NCBI GenBank assembly: GCA_036245805.1
Contig: BTRK01000001.1
Coordinates: 8,804,001 to 8,868,000, forward strand
Direction of reading: 5' to 3'
DNA from: Pristionchus mayeri
Taxonomy: Eukaryota > Nematoda > Chromadorea > Rhabditida > Neodiplogasteridae
DNA: 64,000 nt
Shown here: positions 9,410-21,700 of the stretch, one piece after another
How positions within the stretch are numbered: the stretch's first letter is position 1
How the letters are laid out: each line of letters starts with the position of its first letter
Position numbers and translations under genes: made by a program
Notes under the pieces: generated by a model
The model's database searches: none
What the model saw: the letters and a program-made list of their open reading frames with translations, nothing else
What the model was told of the DNA's origin: nothing

Positions 9410-11760
9410 AGGGAATTGGCAATTAAGAGACCCGCTCCGTAAGACTCGACCATATCGGACATCCCCCTGACACGTTCTCTAGCAATGAGCCCCGAATGTC
9501 CATACTTGGGAGTTTAGAGGATCTTGGCTACGCATTGCACAAAACATACCATATTTGTTGCCAGCGCCTAAGTACCGGGAGAAAATCGGCCTGCACGGCC
9601 AAAAAGTCGAAAAATGAATCTTCAAAACGGTAGAAGATGGACTACATTTATTATTCTCATTAATCTGGGGGTGCTTTGAAACGACTAAAAAACTGTTTTG
9701 ATTGAATTGAGTTTCATTTCATAAATATTTTTTCTGAAAATTTTTCGTTTTTTCTTAATAATTTTCATATTTCGAGCCAGCGCCAATAGCTTTTATATAC
9801 ACATTGTTGACAACTCATGTATGCAACTACTTGACCCACAATTGAGCTCTCCCACTTTGTCAAAGTCTGGGGATTTTGTTTTGAAGGTGGTACCATTTCG
9901 GATCTGAGCATTAAAAAAGCCTATGTTGTTGATCCGTTGGGGATATCGATAAACCAAACATAGCTCAGGATATTTCAAGACATATATAATAAGATGAAAC
10001 GTTGAAAACTTAAATTCGGTGCATTTCAAAAAATTCGATTTTCGAAACCTCGATTTCGTCTTAATTTTGATATTTGTAAATCAAAATACGTATGCCAGCG
10101 CCCGTAGTTTTCAAGTGTAAGTTGTAGTACTACTCGACTTGTGAACACTGGTAGAAAATGGGACTCACATATTCTTTAACGTCTAGAATATTCGAGCGAA
10201 CATGCATGCATCAGATCTTCGAAGAATTATTTATTTCGAAATTATACGAAATTTTACTTTACTTTGACGAATTCTTGCGTTACTCAACTATACGTGTCAT
10301 TTTGGTATTGAGTTGTACTCAAATTTTCTTAATTGTTCAATTTTTGTGTTTTTCACTGTCGAGCTTATCGATATTTTAGTACTTATAAATCGACCAACGG
10401 GCATCAGCGCCCATAGTTTTCAGGCTACTGTTATAGAATATCTCGATGTAAGTTCATGTATGGGGGAAACATATTCTTTCAAACATTCTGAATATTCCAT
10501 CGAATATGCATGTACGATATTTTCGACGAAATATACTTATCAGCGAAATATGCGAAATTTCACAAAATCTCTACAAGTTGTAACGCCACTGAATTACCTT
10601 AGTAAAATGACGTGATTATTTGTCGAAGTAGTGCAAATTTTCGCTAGATTTCGCAAAAAATATATTATATAAAATATCACGTACATGCATATTCGATGGA
10701 ATATTCAGAATGTTTGAAAGAATATATTACCCCCATACTGCATGTATGAACTTATATCGAGATATTCTATAACAGTAGCCTGAAAACTGTGGGCGCTGAT
10801 GCCCGTTGGTCGATTTACAAGTACTAAAATATCGATAAAATCGACAGTGAAAAACACAAAAATTGAACAATTAAGAAAATTTGAGTGCAACTCAATACCA
10901 AAATGACACGTATAGTTGAGTAACGCTATAATTCGTCAAAATAAAGTGAAATTTTGTATAATTTCGAAAGAAGTAATTCTTCGAAGATGTTCCGATCGAA
11001 TATTCTAGTTTTTTATCAGTGTCCCATTTTCTATCAGTGTTCACAAGTCGAGTAGTACTACAACTTACACTTGGAAACTACGGGCGTTGGCATACGTATT
11101 TTGATTTACAAATATCAAAATTAAGACGAAATAGAGGTTTCGAAAATCGAATTTTTTGAAATGCACCGAATTTAAGTTTTCAGCGTTTCATCTTATCATA
11201 TATGTCTTGAAATATCCTGAGCTATGTTTGGTTTATCGATATCCCCAACGGATCAACCACATAGGCTTTTTAATGGTCAGATCCGAAATGGTACCACCTT
11301 CAAAACAAAATCCCCAGACTTTGACAAAGTGGGAGAGCTCAAATGTGGGTCAAGTAGTTGCATACATGAGTGGTCAACAATGTGTATATAAAAGCTATTG
11401 GCGCTGGCTCGAAATATGAAAATTATTATGAAAAAACGAAAAATTTTCAGAAAAAATATTTATGAAATGAAACTCAATTCAATCAAAACAGTTTTTTAGC
11501 CGTTTCAAAGCACCCCCAGATTAATGAGAATAATAAGTGGAGGCCATCTTCTACCGTTTTGAAGATTCATTTTTCTACTTTTTGGCCGTGTAGGCCGATT
11601 TTCTCCCGGTACTTAGGCGCTGGCAACAAATATGGTATGTTTTGTGCAATGCGGGGCCAAGACACTCTAAACACCCAAGTATGGGCATTCGGGGCTCGTT
11701 TCTAGATATCGTGTCCGGGGGGTGGTCGAGTCTTACAGAGCGGGTCTCTTAAGTTGCTTC
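9410..11760. repeat. Very large foldback palindrome (~2.35 kb)
   Basis: The left arm starts near 9424 (AGACCCGCTC, then ACTCGACCA) and ends near 10570. The right arm mirrors it from about 10640 to 11750 (GTCGAGTCTTACAGAGCGGG). Matching landmarks are TCTTCAAAACGGTAGAAGAT at about 9618 against ATCTTCTACCGTTTTGAAGA at about 11548, and GATATCGATAAACCAAAC at 9943 against GTTTGGTTTATCGATATC at 11227. Each arm is over 1.1 kb, with small differences. No conserved protein is encoded, and the open frames on the two arms are mirror shadows of one another. Confidence 0.9.
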
Positions 11761-12379
11761 TGCTGAGACAGCAGACCAGGGTGAAGGATCGCCTGTTGTA
11801 ACAGGATTATTTGGAAGCGAAATAAAATTATGCATGAGGAGTAAAAACACCGAAGATTAGCAAAGCGTAACTTTCGAGATTATGTGTTGAAACCCCCAAC
11901 CAATGAGTCGTTCGAAAAAAAGTACGGGCATCAATCTACACTAACAAATAATTATTCAATCAATTTTGTGCTCCCTGTAATTAGTGGTCAAATCGTTGAT
12001 CATCACTGCGGCCACATGAGGAGGTCAGAATACCGATATCAAATCGGTTGATTCTCGCTACATGTACGTCATAGATCCATTTCCGAGGAATTTACATTCA
12101 ATATAGCATTCTTCTGTAGATTAAATAGTATTATTTGAAAGAAACGAATTAGAAAGCAACATTTTTTCACCAGCCTGGTAGATTTTAGCCCCACAATTAC
12201 ACTATCTACTTTGAAAGAATGTGAAAGCAATACTCCACACAACATTCTGTGTTTTGCTTTACAAATTATAAACTATTGGTTAATTCCCGCCACGCGCCTC
12301 CAATATCTAAACCGAAGGGGTGCTCAAACAATGGACGATTCTCAAAGCATAGAACAAATAATTTAAAATTGGATACATT

Positions 12380-13690
12380 TTCTCACCAGTAATGACGGCG
12401 ATGCTCGTGACGAGCGTCTCGAATTTCTGAGAAATCTAAAAAAACACCATTACCATACCTTCCCACTCGATGGATGTAGCCCTTCAACTAAGTGGGACAT
12501 CGTAGTTCATCACCGTCCCGAGAAGGAAGTCCAGACCGTGGTGTGGTAATAAAATGAAATTAGCGAGGACAAATTAGAAAAAGAAATTAGTGAGGATATC
12601 CTATCACTTCTTGATTAATGTGAGTACATGCGAGGAAATTCGGAACGTGTCGATCTGGTGTAGGCCATATTATTACTTGAATTATTTTATTTTTATAGAC
12701 TCACCATCCGTTGCCGAACTTGTGATAGCTCAAAAACTGAAAATAAAGTAAAATCGTGAGACTACCATTCCGATAAGTGTAAACATAATTCGGAGATCCT
12801 TTGCTTCACTCGGCGATCACGTTTATATGCCTTTCCCGCGACAACTATTAAAAGGCGTTGTCTTTCCCTGATCTTACAGAGATCGTCCATGCAGATTACT
12901 TGTTTCTGAATAGCATCCTACACATAGTAATTCCAAACAAGTTGATTATTCAAAAGGGAATATTCCGAAGGAGGATTGCAATACGCATATCGGAGCATTC
13001 AAAAGGAATCTGAGCATTCAAGAAAAATGCCTTGATAAGGAAGCTGCTTCTGGTGGATCGCATTCCGCAACAAAATCATTTTTTTTTAAATATTAGTTAG
13101 TGTATGTGACCAGTGATATGATGATTATCAACACGTCATCTTCGGGTTTATGGCAAGTTTTGAAACCGCCAGCTAACTGGTCGTTAAAAGGTGCGCGCAC
13201 CAAATTCCATGATCAAATATATCAATCAGTTGATTTTTTGTAACCTGCCTAGTCGATGGGCGTACTCCCCGGTTCCAGCTGGACAACACTGGTACATAAT
13301 AGTTCATTACTCAGCCCTCGCGAGGAATGCACAGACCAGAACAAAGGGAAGACGGTAATTGTGCAACATAGACAGTAATATCATATTACTAATATGAGCC
13401 ACCAGCGTGGCTGTCAACAGAATACTGTGGTAAAAGTAAGTGATTTGCCAAGTATTAGGGGAAAATCTGAGAGAAATCGTTGTTTCCTTCTGCAATGTCA
13501 TTACCTGATCAGTCAATAATCTCACTTTTTTAATGTTTGTTTTTGAAAGTAATCGCTACTATTGAACAGTGTTGTCAAGAATTATCCACTAGACAAGGAA
13601 CTATACCAAAACGAGCGAAATCGAATAACTGACCGAATATATTTATAAAAATATTTTAAATGATTTGCGATAGCGATTGCCAGGATAAAT
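12380..13690 (-). pseudogene. Decayed DDX47 block: exon 5 and two exon 13 relics
   Basis: At 12388-12435 the minus strand matches helicase exon 5 (intact copy 25439-25487): it keeps the TSIAVIT end and a GT donor. At about 12455-12535, CACTCGATGGATGTAGCCC and ATCGTAGTTCATCACCGTCC match exon 13, and about 13240-13345 holds a second exon-13 relic. The noncoding remainder to 13690 resembles 840-1310 and 2560-2970. Exons 5 and 13 lie next to each other here, an order not found in the intact gene, which implies deletion or rearrangement. Around 13200-13235 the block lacks the mariner present at 1315. Confidence 0.65.
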
Positions 13691-14226
13691 CATCCCGGTA
13701 CGATTAGTGCTGCAATCGTCGCATTTCCCCTAGTGAACTCCTGTGTCTGAATTGAAGTCTTTGTAGAGTTGAGTAAAATAATAATGCAAATATTTCGTAT
13801 TTATAATCACATCAATAATTACATTCAGCTCATTTTCTCTTGCTCCATACCCAATGTTGACTAGAAACTTTCCTTTCCGGTAAATAAATAGCAAATAAGT
13901 CTGCTGTTTAACTCGGCGATTGCATTTACAGTCCTACCCATCACAAGTATTCACATTCAGAACAAAGGTGTTGTCGATCACTTACATCACAGAAGGATAA
14001 ACTCGAGATCATACATCATTAGCACCTTAGATATCGGAATTCCAAAACTAAAATTGGGTATTCAAATCGAAAGATCCCAGGGAGGATTGCTTAAACGCAT
14101 ATTAGCTTTTTTAAAGACTAATCTGTGGGACTAGAAAATACCTTGACAACAAAATCCCATTTGCTAAGAAATCTGACCGTTCTGCAGCACCTCCTGTAAA
14201 AGAATTTATTATAAAAAAACGGTTAG

Positions 14227-15600
14227 GATCAAAGTCTTTCTTCACATTCCCGTCATATATCGGTTTACGGTGACATCTGCAAGGAAGGACTGGGAACGTG
14301 TGAGAAGGCTAAGGCGACGTTTCGCTTGAGAGAAGGATCGATTCCCGTCTTCTGCAAGAGAAGAGACATTCCCCTTGCTTTACTTCCTAAAGTCGATGAA
14401 GAGATTGACAGGCTTCTTTCATTGAACGCAATCGAATCGGTTGATTACCTCGAGTGGGCTGCACCCATTCTGGTGGTTCCAAAACCGAATGGGAAGTTGA
14501 GAGTGTGCGTTGATTTTTCAACTGGCCTGAATACGAGTCTTGAGCCGCATAATCACCCGTTGCCGGTGACATCAGAGATATTCACTCGCCTGGAAGGGTG
14601 CATTTTCTTTAGTCAGATCGACCTCAGCGATGCATACCTACAAATTCCAGTGGATGAGGAGTGTAGAGATCTGCTCGGAGTGTGCACTCACAGGGGATTA
14701 TTCCGTTTCAAGAGATTGCCTTTTGGAGTGAGCGTGGCCCCTGGAATTTTCCAGAAGGCGATGGACACGATGCTTGCCGGTTGTAACAACGCCCAGGCGT
14801 ATCTGGATGACATCGTGGTCGGTGGAAAGAACAAGGAAAGTCACGACATGAATCTGAAGAGAGTACTCGACAGGATAAAAGAATATGGATTCAGAATCCG
14901 TCCCGAAAAGTGCTCATTCGGAATGAACAAAATCAAGTATCTGGGGTTCATTGTTGATCAGTATGGAAGGAGACCAGATCCAGCGAAAGTGAAGGCTGTA
15001 TGGGAAATGCCACCACCCCGAGATCAACCTTCATTGAGATCCTTCCTTGGAATGGTGTCCTACTACGGTTGTTTCATCGATGGGATGCACAAGCTTAGAT
15101 CCCCTCTCGATTATTTGCTGAAGGATGGTGTTGAGTGGAACTGGTCGATTGAATGTAAGAAGTCATTCAAGGAGATAAGATCTATTCTGGCATCGGATCT
15201 TAATCTGATTCACTACGACCCCTCGAAGGAACTGGTATTGGCTGCTGATGCGAGTGAGAAGGGAATCGGAGCAATGATAGCTCACAGAGTTAATGGAAGA
15301 CTCGTGCCGATTGCCCACTCATCACGAGCACTTAAAACAGCCGAAGTAAAGTATGCTCAGATCGAGAAGGAAGGACTCGCTTTGATCTTCGGTGTGACAA
15401 AGTTCCATCGGTATCTGTTCGGAAGACGATTCGTCATGCAAACAGATCATAAGCCTCTCCTCTCGATATTCGGTTCGAAAGATGGAATTCCTGTGCATAC
15501 AGCGAGAAGACTGTACCACTGGGCGACGATTCTGCTGGGATACAATTTCTCGATGGAATACATCAATACGGAGAGTTTTGCATATGCAGATGCCCTCTCT
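14227..15600 (+). CDS. Ty3/gypsy reverse transcriptase and RNase H (partial)
   Basis: The open frame runs from just after a stop at 14224 to the insertion point at 15600. It copies retroelement RNA into DNA. Visible landmarks are the AAPILVVPKPNGKLRVCVDF block, then QIDLSDAYLQIPVD, then LPFGVSVAPGIFQKAMD, and the catalytic YLDDI at 14800-14814. A linker with GRRPDPAKVKAV and the connection SFLGMVSYYGCFI follow. The RNase H part shows AADASEKGIGAMI, AEVKYAQIEKEGLA and QTDHKPLLSIF, ending in YADALS where the full pol would continue. Codon use is even and no internal stop is present. The N-terminal finger region before KATFRLREGSIPVF is missing. Confidence 0.93.
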
Positions 15601-15923
15601 CCGGTATTTTTCCCCCAATGAGGGACCAACGGCCCCCCTAATGGGAGGGGAACTGGGGGACCATTGGGGGATTCCGCTCTCCCCGCTCTAGAGAACATCC
15701 TCTCCCTATCTCTAACTGAGAGAGTTTACCCCCAATAGTATACCAATGGGAGACCATTGGGAGGAATTTGTAGGGGGACCATTGGGGGAAAACTCTCTCA
15801 GTTCGAGATAGGGAGAGGATTGTCTCTAGGGCGGGGAGAGAGGCTGGTGAGCTCCCCCAATGGTCCCCCAGTTCGCCTCCCAATGGGGGTGATTGGTCCC
15901 CCATTGGGGCTGAAATACCAGAG
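15601..15923. mobile_element. Palindromic insertion within pol (CCCCAATG repeats)
   Basis: The outer ends pair as GGTATTTTTCCCCCAATG (left) and CATTGGGGCTGAAATACC (right). Inside, TGGGGGACCATTGGGGG-like motifs recur on both strands, and CTCTCCCTATCTCTAACTGA at about 15700 mirrors TCAGTTCGAGATAGGGAGAG at about 15799. The likely target duplication is CTCT (15597-15600 and 15924-15927). The pol frame resumes exactly at codons for RLIVD, so the insertion fell between the S and R of an ALS-RL sequence normal for gypsy pol. It introduces a stop at 15619. Confidence 0.75.
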
Positions 15924-15927
15924 CTCT

Positions 15928-17427
15928 AGATTGATTGTTGACTCAAGAGATGATCAAGATGAGGAGAATATACTCAACGAAGTGGAGACGGTCATCGTTA
16001 GAATGATCAAAACGAGCATGGAGAAACTGCCTGTTACTTCTGACGATATCAAGCACGCACTATCAGCTGATCAGTTGCTGTGCAGAGTCAGAAACTTCCA
16101 TCTCACGAGATGGCCTAATGAGAAAACTCTTCGTGAGGATAGCGAATTTGACATTCTGAAGCCATTCTACTCAATGAGGGAAGAGTTGGCGGTGGTGGAC
16201 GACTGCTTAATGGTAGGCAGTCGTGTAGTGATTCCCCGATCGCTCATCGATGAGGTTATGAGAATGCTACATGTAGGTCATCCTGGTGTAGTCAGAATGA
16301 AATCGAGGGCTCGACAAGCCTGTTATTGGTTCAGAATGGATAAGGATATCGAAAAAGTTGTTCTATCATTTGAGCAGTGTGCTCAGGCACTCAAGAGACC
16401 GACTAAAGTTCCGCTGGAACCATGGCCGAAGGCGAGCGAACCATGGGGGAGAATCCACTTGGATTACTGCGGACCAGTGGAAGGGAAGTATCTGCTGGTA
16501 ATGGTCGACTCTCTTTCGAAATGGCCCGAGATTGTGGCGACCTCGACGATGACTGCGGGTGCCACGATTCGCAATCTGAATGAATCGATAGCACGGAATG
16601 GGCTGCCCAGAGTGATAGTAACTGACAATGGCACCCAGTTCAATTCAGACGCATTCAATAGATATTGTGGTGAACGAGGAATCATTCACATGAACACTCC
16701 TACGTACCATCCGCAGAGTAACGGCCAGGCCGAGAGATTTGTGGATTCGGTGAAGCGGAGTCTGCTGAAGCAGAAAGGAGAGCGATCCCTCGAGGAAGCT
16801 CTCCAGCTGTTCCTGTATAACTATCGGAAAACTCCCAATCCCCAGTGTGATGGAAAGACACCGAGTGAGATAATGTTTGGAAGGAACATCCGAACAGAGG
16901 TGGATCTCATGAGACCTGTCAGAGTAATGACAGGAAGTGATGAACAGATCGATCGAATGAAGGAGAGATTCGATCAAAAACATGGAGCAAGGGCCAGATC
17001 GTTCAAGATTGGAGATAATGTCCTGCACGAAATGAATATCGCCCCGAATGGGTGGAAATGGACAAAAGGAACAGTCAATGGACGCATCGGAAAGACCATG
17101 TATGAAGCGGTACTTGATGATCGGACAGTGAGGACACATGCCAACCAATTGAGACTGAGACTCGATTCTGATCGAGAAATCGAGTATATGAGTGATCCAG
17201 TTATGGATGATGAGACACAAGTAAGTGCTCTCGAAGCGATCGAATCTGGAGTCAACGAGAAGAAGATGCCTGAACCCGACGGACAACTCGATGGATTCCA
17301 CGACGGAATGCCCGACGGAGAAGAGGACATCAACGAGAAGCCAGTTCCGAGACGATCAGAGAGGACGAGTGTGCCACCGAAGAGACTCAATGTCAGTCAT
17401 AAGAAGAAGCGATACGACGAAGAGTGA
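15928..17427 (+). CDS. Ty3/gypsy integrase
   Basis: The frame joins retroelement cDNA to the host chromosome. It continues pol after the insertion. The zinc-binding region reads HVGHPGVVRMKSRARQ then ACYWF and LSFEQCAQ. The two His and the last Cys are present, but the expected first Cys is Phe, so the HHCC finger looks broken. The catalytic core shows Asp in IHLDYCGP, Asp in VIVTDNGTQF and Glu in SNGQAERFV, the D,D35E pattern. A C-terminal basic region (VNGRIGKTMYEAVLDDRTVR) follows, then an acidic tail. The stop is at 17425. It has no start of its own after the insertion, so it is an expressed domain only in the ancestral polyprotein. Confidence 0.9.
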   Translation, partial: RLIVDSRDDQDEENILNEVETVIVRMIKTSMEKLPVTSDDIKHALSADQLLCRVRNFHLTRWPNEKTLREDSEFDILKPFYSMREELAVVDDCLMVGSRVVIPRSLIDEVMRMLHVGHPGVVRMKSRARQACYWFRMDKDIEKVVLSFEQCAQALKRPTKVPLEPWPKASEPWGRIHLDYCGPVEGKYLLVMVDSLSKWPEIVATSTMTAGATIRNLNESIARNGLPRVIVTDNGTQFNSDAFNRYCGERGIIHMNTPTYHPQSNGQAERFVDSVKRSLLKQKGERSLEEALQLFLYNYRKTPNPQCDGKTPSEIMFGRNIRTEVDLMRPVRVMTGSDEQIDRMKERFDQKHGARARSFKIGDNVLHEMNIAPNGWKWTKGTVNGRIGKTMYEAVLDDRTVRTHANQLRLRLDSDREIEYMSDPVMDDETQVSALEAIESGVNEKKMPEPDGQLDGFHDGMPDGEEDINEKPVPRRSERTSVPPKRLNVSHKKKRYDEE

Positions 17428-17521
17428 TTTCCCTGACCAAAAGTGCATCGATCGTGGCCCAGTGATTCCTGTATCATATTATTATTATCAGATTCATTGA
17501 AGTTAGAATCTTGGAGGGAGG

Positions 17522-17838
17522 TGTTATATCGAGAGGAATCCCTCCCCTCTCATATCATATTATCGACTGACGCCTTATGCCGTCATTCCCCTTTTACCTA
17601 TCTGCCCGAGTGCAGTTGTTGACTCGCTTCCCTTTATCCCTCCCTAGTCACACTACGGGTAGATCAGTGACCCCTTCGCCTCTCACTCGAGTGTTATTGA
17701 TTAACTCGCACCCTCTTCCCTTCTATTCTAGTCAGTCTCTCTCTTTTCGGAGTTGTGGATTGGTGCTCACGTTTTCACTCTTGCTTAGATAAAGCTTCTC
17801 CCTTTATGCTCTTGGAGTTGGGACAGGCCAGCTACACA
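17522..17838 (+). repeat. Candidate 3' LTR of the Ty3/gypsy element
   Basis: It starts TGTTATATCG immediately after a purine-rich tract and is pyrimidine rich throughout (many CCCTC, CTCGC and TTCCC runs). The 3' boundary is a guess at a CTACACA end. No second copy exists in the window to prove it, because the 5' end of the element is missing. Confidence 0.5.
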
Positions 17839-18729
17839 ACATATACAAATGAATATACAAAAATGCTAAAAATCAATAATGGCCTCAAGGAAAGCCGGAA
17901 ATGATCCGCGCTCTCACTTTTGCATACTCTCTCGCCCACGCGACGGGATCAGGGTGAGATCAGGGTTTCGTCCTTGTTGGGTAACTTTAAATATCCGAAT
18001 CTCAAATTAATTGTAAATAAATAGGGAGAGGCCATTAACAAAATTGCTTACCACCTGCTGATCTCAAGAGGAATTTACGGGACAAGAATCTGCCTGGACA
18101 AGAAATTGGAAACTAATGCATCTGAAAAGCTTATTTGGTCTTCCGTTTGCATTCTCCTTCCATCAAAGGCGAAACTGTTCGCATTAACCGGGTGTAAAAA
18201 TAAAATAAATCAGAACGATTTCAGCTTGGAATGGTGTACAATGTGGGAATGCACGGCGCCGACGTGTATTCTTCGCTAGCTTTTATGGCCCTTCGCTAGA
18301 TAAAATTGCGAGACGGAAACAATGCATTGTCCAGAAATTGATCCCTCCTCACCGATTTTTATGATAAACCAACAAATCCAAACCATTGCATTCAGAAGAG
18401 TACATCAATCTCAAGATAAAATTCTGAAACGAGAAATCATCTTATCAAGGAAATTTTTTTTTAATAAGTGGGGGCGTGCTTCCTCACCCTTCCAAAACTT
18501 TCTTGGGGTAAAAATGCCGGCAGAAATTAACAACCTATCGCTTGTGTGTTTGTGTATGTGTATGATACCTGCACTATTTAAACATGATTAACTTTATGCG
18601 AAGATTCCAGGAAAACGAGCAATTCAATAGTGCGAAAACGTAACGTAACAATGGGAAATCAAACATTTCGTGACAATAACAAGGAATGGGCGGGACAATT
18701 CACTGCAATCAATCAATACCAATCGACAA
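17839..18729. other. Spacer between retroelement and DDX47 3' end
   Basis: No exon, inverted repeat or repeat-family member was recognised. The short open frame at 18322-18591 has no recognisable domain. Confidence 0.4.
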
Positions 18730-21700
18730 TCACCTAATCCTATTCTTGATCTGCATCTTTCCTCCTCCTCCTTTCTTTCCCATCTTCTTCTTCTTGCGCA
18801 TTCCTCCCTGATTCTCCTCCATATCATCGTCATCGTCGTGACCTCTGAAATTATCGATTGATTTATGCAATTATCGATTGATTAAAACATCGAGAAAATA
18901 GTACAGTGCTTTATCAGGAACTCTATTTATTTTGAACAGCCTTGCATTAAGTTAAGAGAAGGTTCAATGAATGCCCAGAATGAGTTGTGATAAACAGTCA
19001 GTTCTCGATATGTTGTGTAGTCGATACCTCTTCTTGCCCATTTTTTTCTTCTCCTCCATCTCCTTCAGTTCCTCCTTGGCCAACCTTCCCGCCTCTCCCA
19101 CTCTCTCCACCAGTAGCATCACATCAGACTCCACGGTCTTATACTCCTCCAGCTTCTTGCCTGAGCGTTCAATCAATAACCAAACAATTACAGTTGACTC
19201 TCGTGCGCCTCCATGGCATCTAAGTAGTAATTTCTATCCACCAAAAGAATACTAGATATCAACCACTCGAACACCCATTCACGTTTGAAGATATTCTGAA
19301 AGCGAATTCAATTGCCTCTTTTTTGCAAGTGTCAAATTCCCGGGGGCGGACATTTCCGCAACGGGGTACCATTCGCTTGACAGAAGGAGTAGCAACATGG
19401 GAGTTGTTGCATTGTTACCAGTATGTGCTCCCCCACAATAGCATATATAAATTTTGTTACCAGGCGATATTGAGTTTTACCCCAAATCAACGTATAGGGG
19501 TTCATGGTTTGTGGATTTCCATGACCCCCTATACGTTGAAACTCAAGTTCGCCTGGTAAAATTTTTTGTATATGCTAAAGTGGGGGAGCACATACTGGTA
19601 ACAATGCAACAACTCGCATATTGCTACTCCTTCTGTCAAGTGAATGGTACCCCGTTGCGGAAATGTCCGCCCCCCAAATTCCCAAGTGAAAAAAAGCTTC
19701 TAGATGCGATAAAACAGATAACTGAATACAGCAACTTAGTTCCATCAATCACCAACCAATCGATAATCAATCAATACAGTAACCCTCTCCCTGTATCTCC
19801 TCACCAATATGCTGCTCGATCTTCTGGTACTGCTCGACGTCGTACTGAGTGACGAAAGTGACGGCGAGACCGGCCCGACCCGCACGAGCTGTTCTGAAGA
19901 GAAATACGGGAATACGGTAGAATATGGTGTCTCAAGTATACGGTAGATTCGATTACAATTTGAACTAATCAGCTGTGACACAGAACATTTGACTTCCATT
20001 ACCATAGTATGCTTATGTGTGATCTTTTCGACACTTTGGACCAGAAGAACAAGTTTGTGAAAACATGTCCCATCCTGGGCAAAGTGCCAAGGTGGAGAAA
20101 CATCACAGATTATGGCTAGGAAGAGGAACCCGAGTTGACCTAGTATCAAAAATGAATATTTTAAAATCTAACTTCAAAACAACAAATTTCCACATTCGTG
20201 AAATTGTAATTGCCCTTTCACTATGTCAAATAATGTTGTATTAATCGTTAGATAAATACCGTACTCATAGAGAATCAATCAATATATAGACTACCGTACC
20301 TTCCGACTCGATGGACGTAGTCCTTCGACTGCGCCGGCACATCGAAGTTCATCACTGCGTCAACGTGGGGAATGTCCAGACCTGGCAAATGATACGGTAA
20401 TACTGCGGTATAGCGGAATAGGATGGCGATCCCATTCGGCGATCCAATTAGTTCATTTTTTACCCTTGGGGGCAGTGTCCTAATCATCACAATAAAAAAT
20501 GCTGAGTGATAGCAAGATGCTGGTACTAGAAACTGCTGTGGTAAGCCATGGCAAACAAAATCAACCCAAAAATCGCTATTTTGACATTATCAACGGAGCG
20601 GCGAAAACGTGCCCGGCCACATAATATAGAACTGAATGGCAGAAGAGACCCGAATTCAGCTTGTAAATATAATTTTTTTTCTCGTAACAGCAAAACATTG
20701 CACGGGTTTCAGAACTGTGAAGAGATATGTAGAGCAAAAATTGTTCCATCATGAAGCCATTTCACATGTGAAAACCCGCTTCGGATTCCCATGCGTCATA
20801 TTAGACTAGAGTGCAATTGCTAAATTCACCACGCAGCCTTATGAATTGAATTGTTTACCAACATGATGCGAGCAACCATTGATTTAGCCCCATGTTCAAT
20901 CTCAAGAGAAAGATGCGGGACTAGACCTTTAAACCGCCTTTAAAAATTGGGAAATTGACAAACTCCCGTCCAGAATACTGCCATTTGTCATTTTTTCCAT
21001 AATCTCCATTGTTGATTTTATATTGCGTTCCAAAGTGTCATGTGCAACTAATCTCAATCATCCTAAGCAAAACACGCCTCACGGTCCTACACCGCGATTT
21101 TTCCGGGTTACGGTAGTCAACAAGCTTTCACCTCTGCTGGCGACATCCGTGCACACGAGAATGTTGCGGGCTTTGCTCTTGAACTTGTTCAGTGATCCCA
21201 GTCTCTTCTGCTGAGACATCTGCCCGTGCAGAGGAACCGCCTGCAATATTGATGTTATCACAGTAATTAAAACTGAATAATGTATTCTTTTTTCACTCAA
21301 TACTATTGAAAAGAGAAGAACAACCACTACTGATTAATAATGAAACTGCCTAAAGTTCAGTTACGGCAGATCTTTGCCAATGATACGGCTGTTCTGAAAC
21401 CCCAAGCCTTCGGCCCCTCACAATTTAGATTGACATCCTCACCTTCACAGTCTCCACAAAAGGCATAAAATTGGACGAACTGGAGCCTCTATTTATGAAA
21501 AGCATCTATATTCAATCAATTTTCAAAACTATTCGCCCTGTTTAATTCGAAACTACTTCACCTAACGTATTCTCTCCACTGACCGTATCCCACCTCTCAA
21601 ATAACGATTAACTGCATGCCCAACTGCCCACCGTATCCCACCCCTCAAATATCGATTACCTGCATGCCCAACTGCCTCAACAGCATCGCTGTCTTCATCG

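Larger units (their letters stand above)
14227..17838 (+). mobile_element. 5'-truncated Ty3/gypsy retrotransposon
   Basis: Pol order is reverse transcriptase, RNase H, integrase, which is diagnostic of the Ty3/gypsy class. Gag, protease, the 5' LTR and the first part of the reverse transcriptase are absent: the frame closes with TAG at 14224. The 3' end has a purine tract (GGAGGGAGG, 17513-17521) directly before a candidate LTR starting TGTTATATCG at 17522. A palindromic insertion at 15601-15923 separates RNase H from integrase. The element is therefore dead by truncation and insertion, although long stretches of pol remain open. Confidence 0.9.

Noticed and set aside
11156..11419. 87-aa frame, and its partner at 9793-10029, sharing a KYPELCLVYRYPQRIN stretch
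   Set aside because: The two are mirror images on opposite arms of the large palindrome; the shared peptide reflects DNA identity and shows no known domain.
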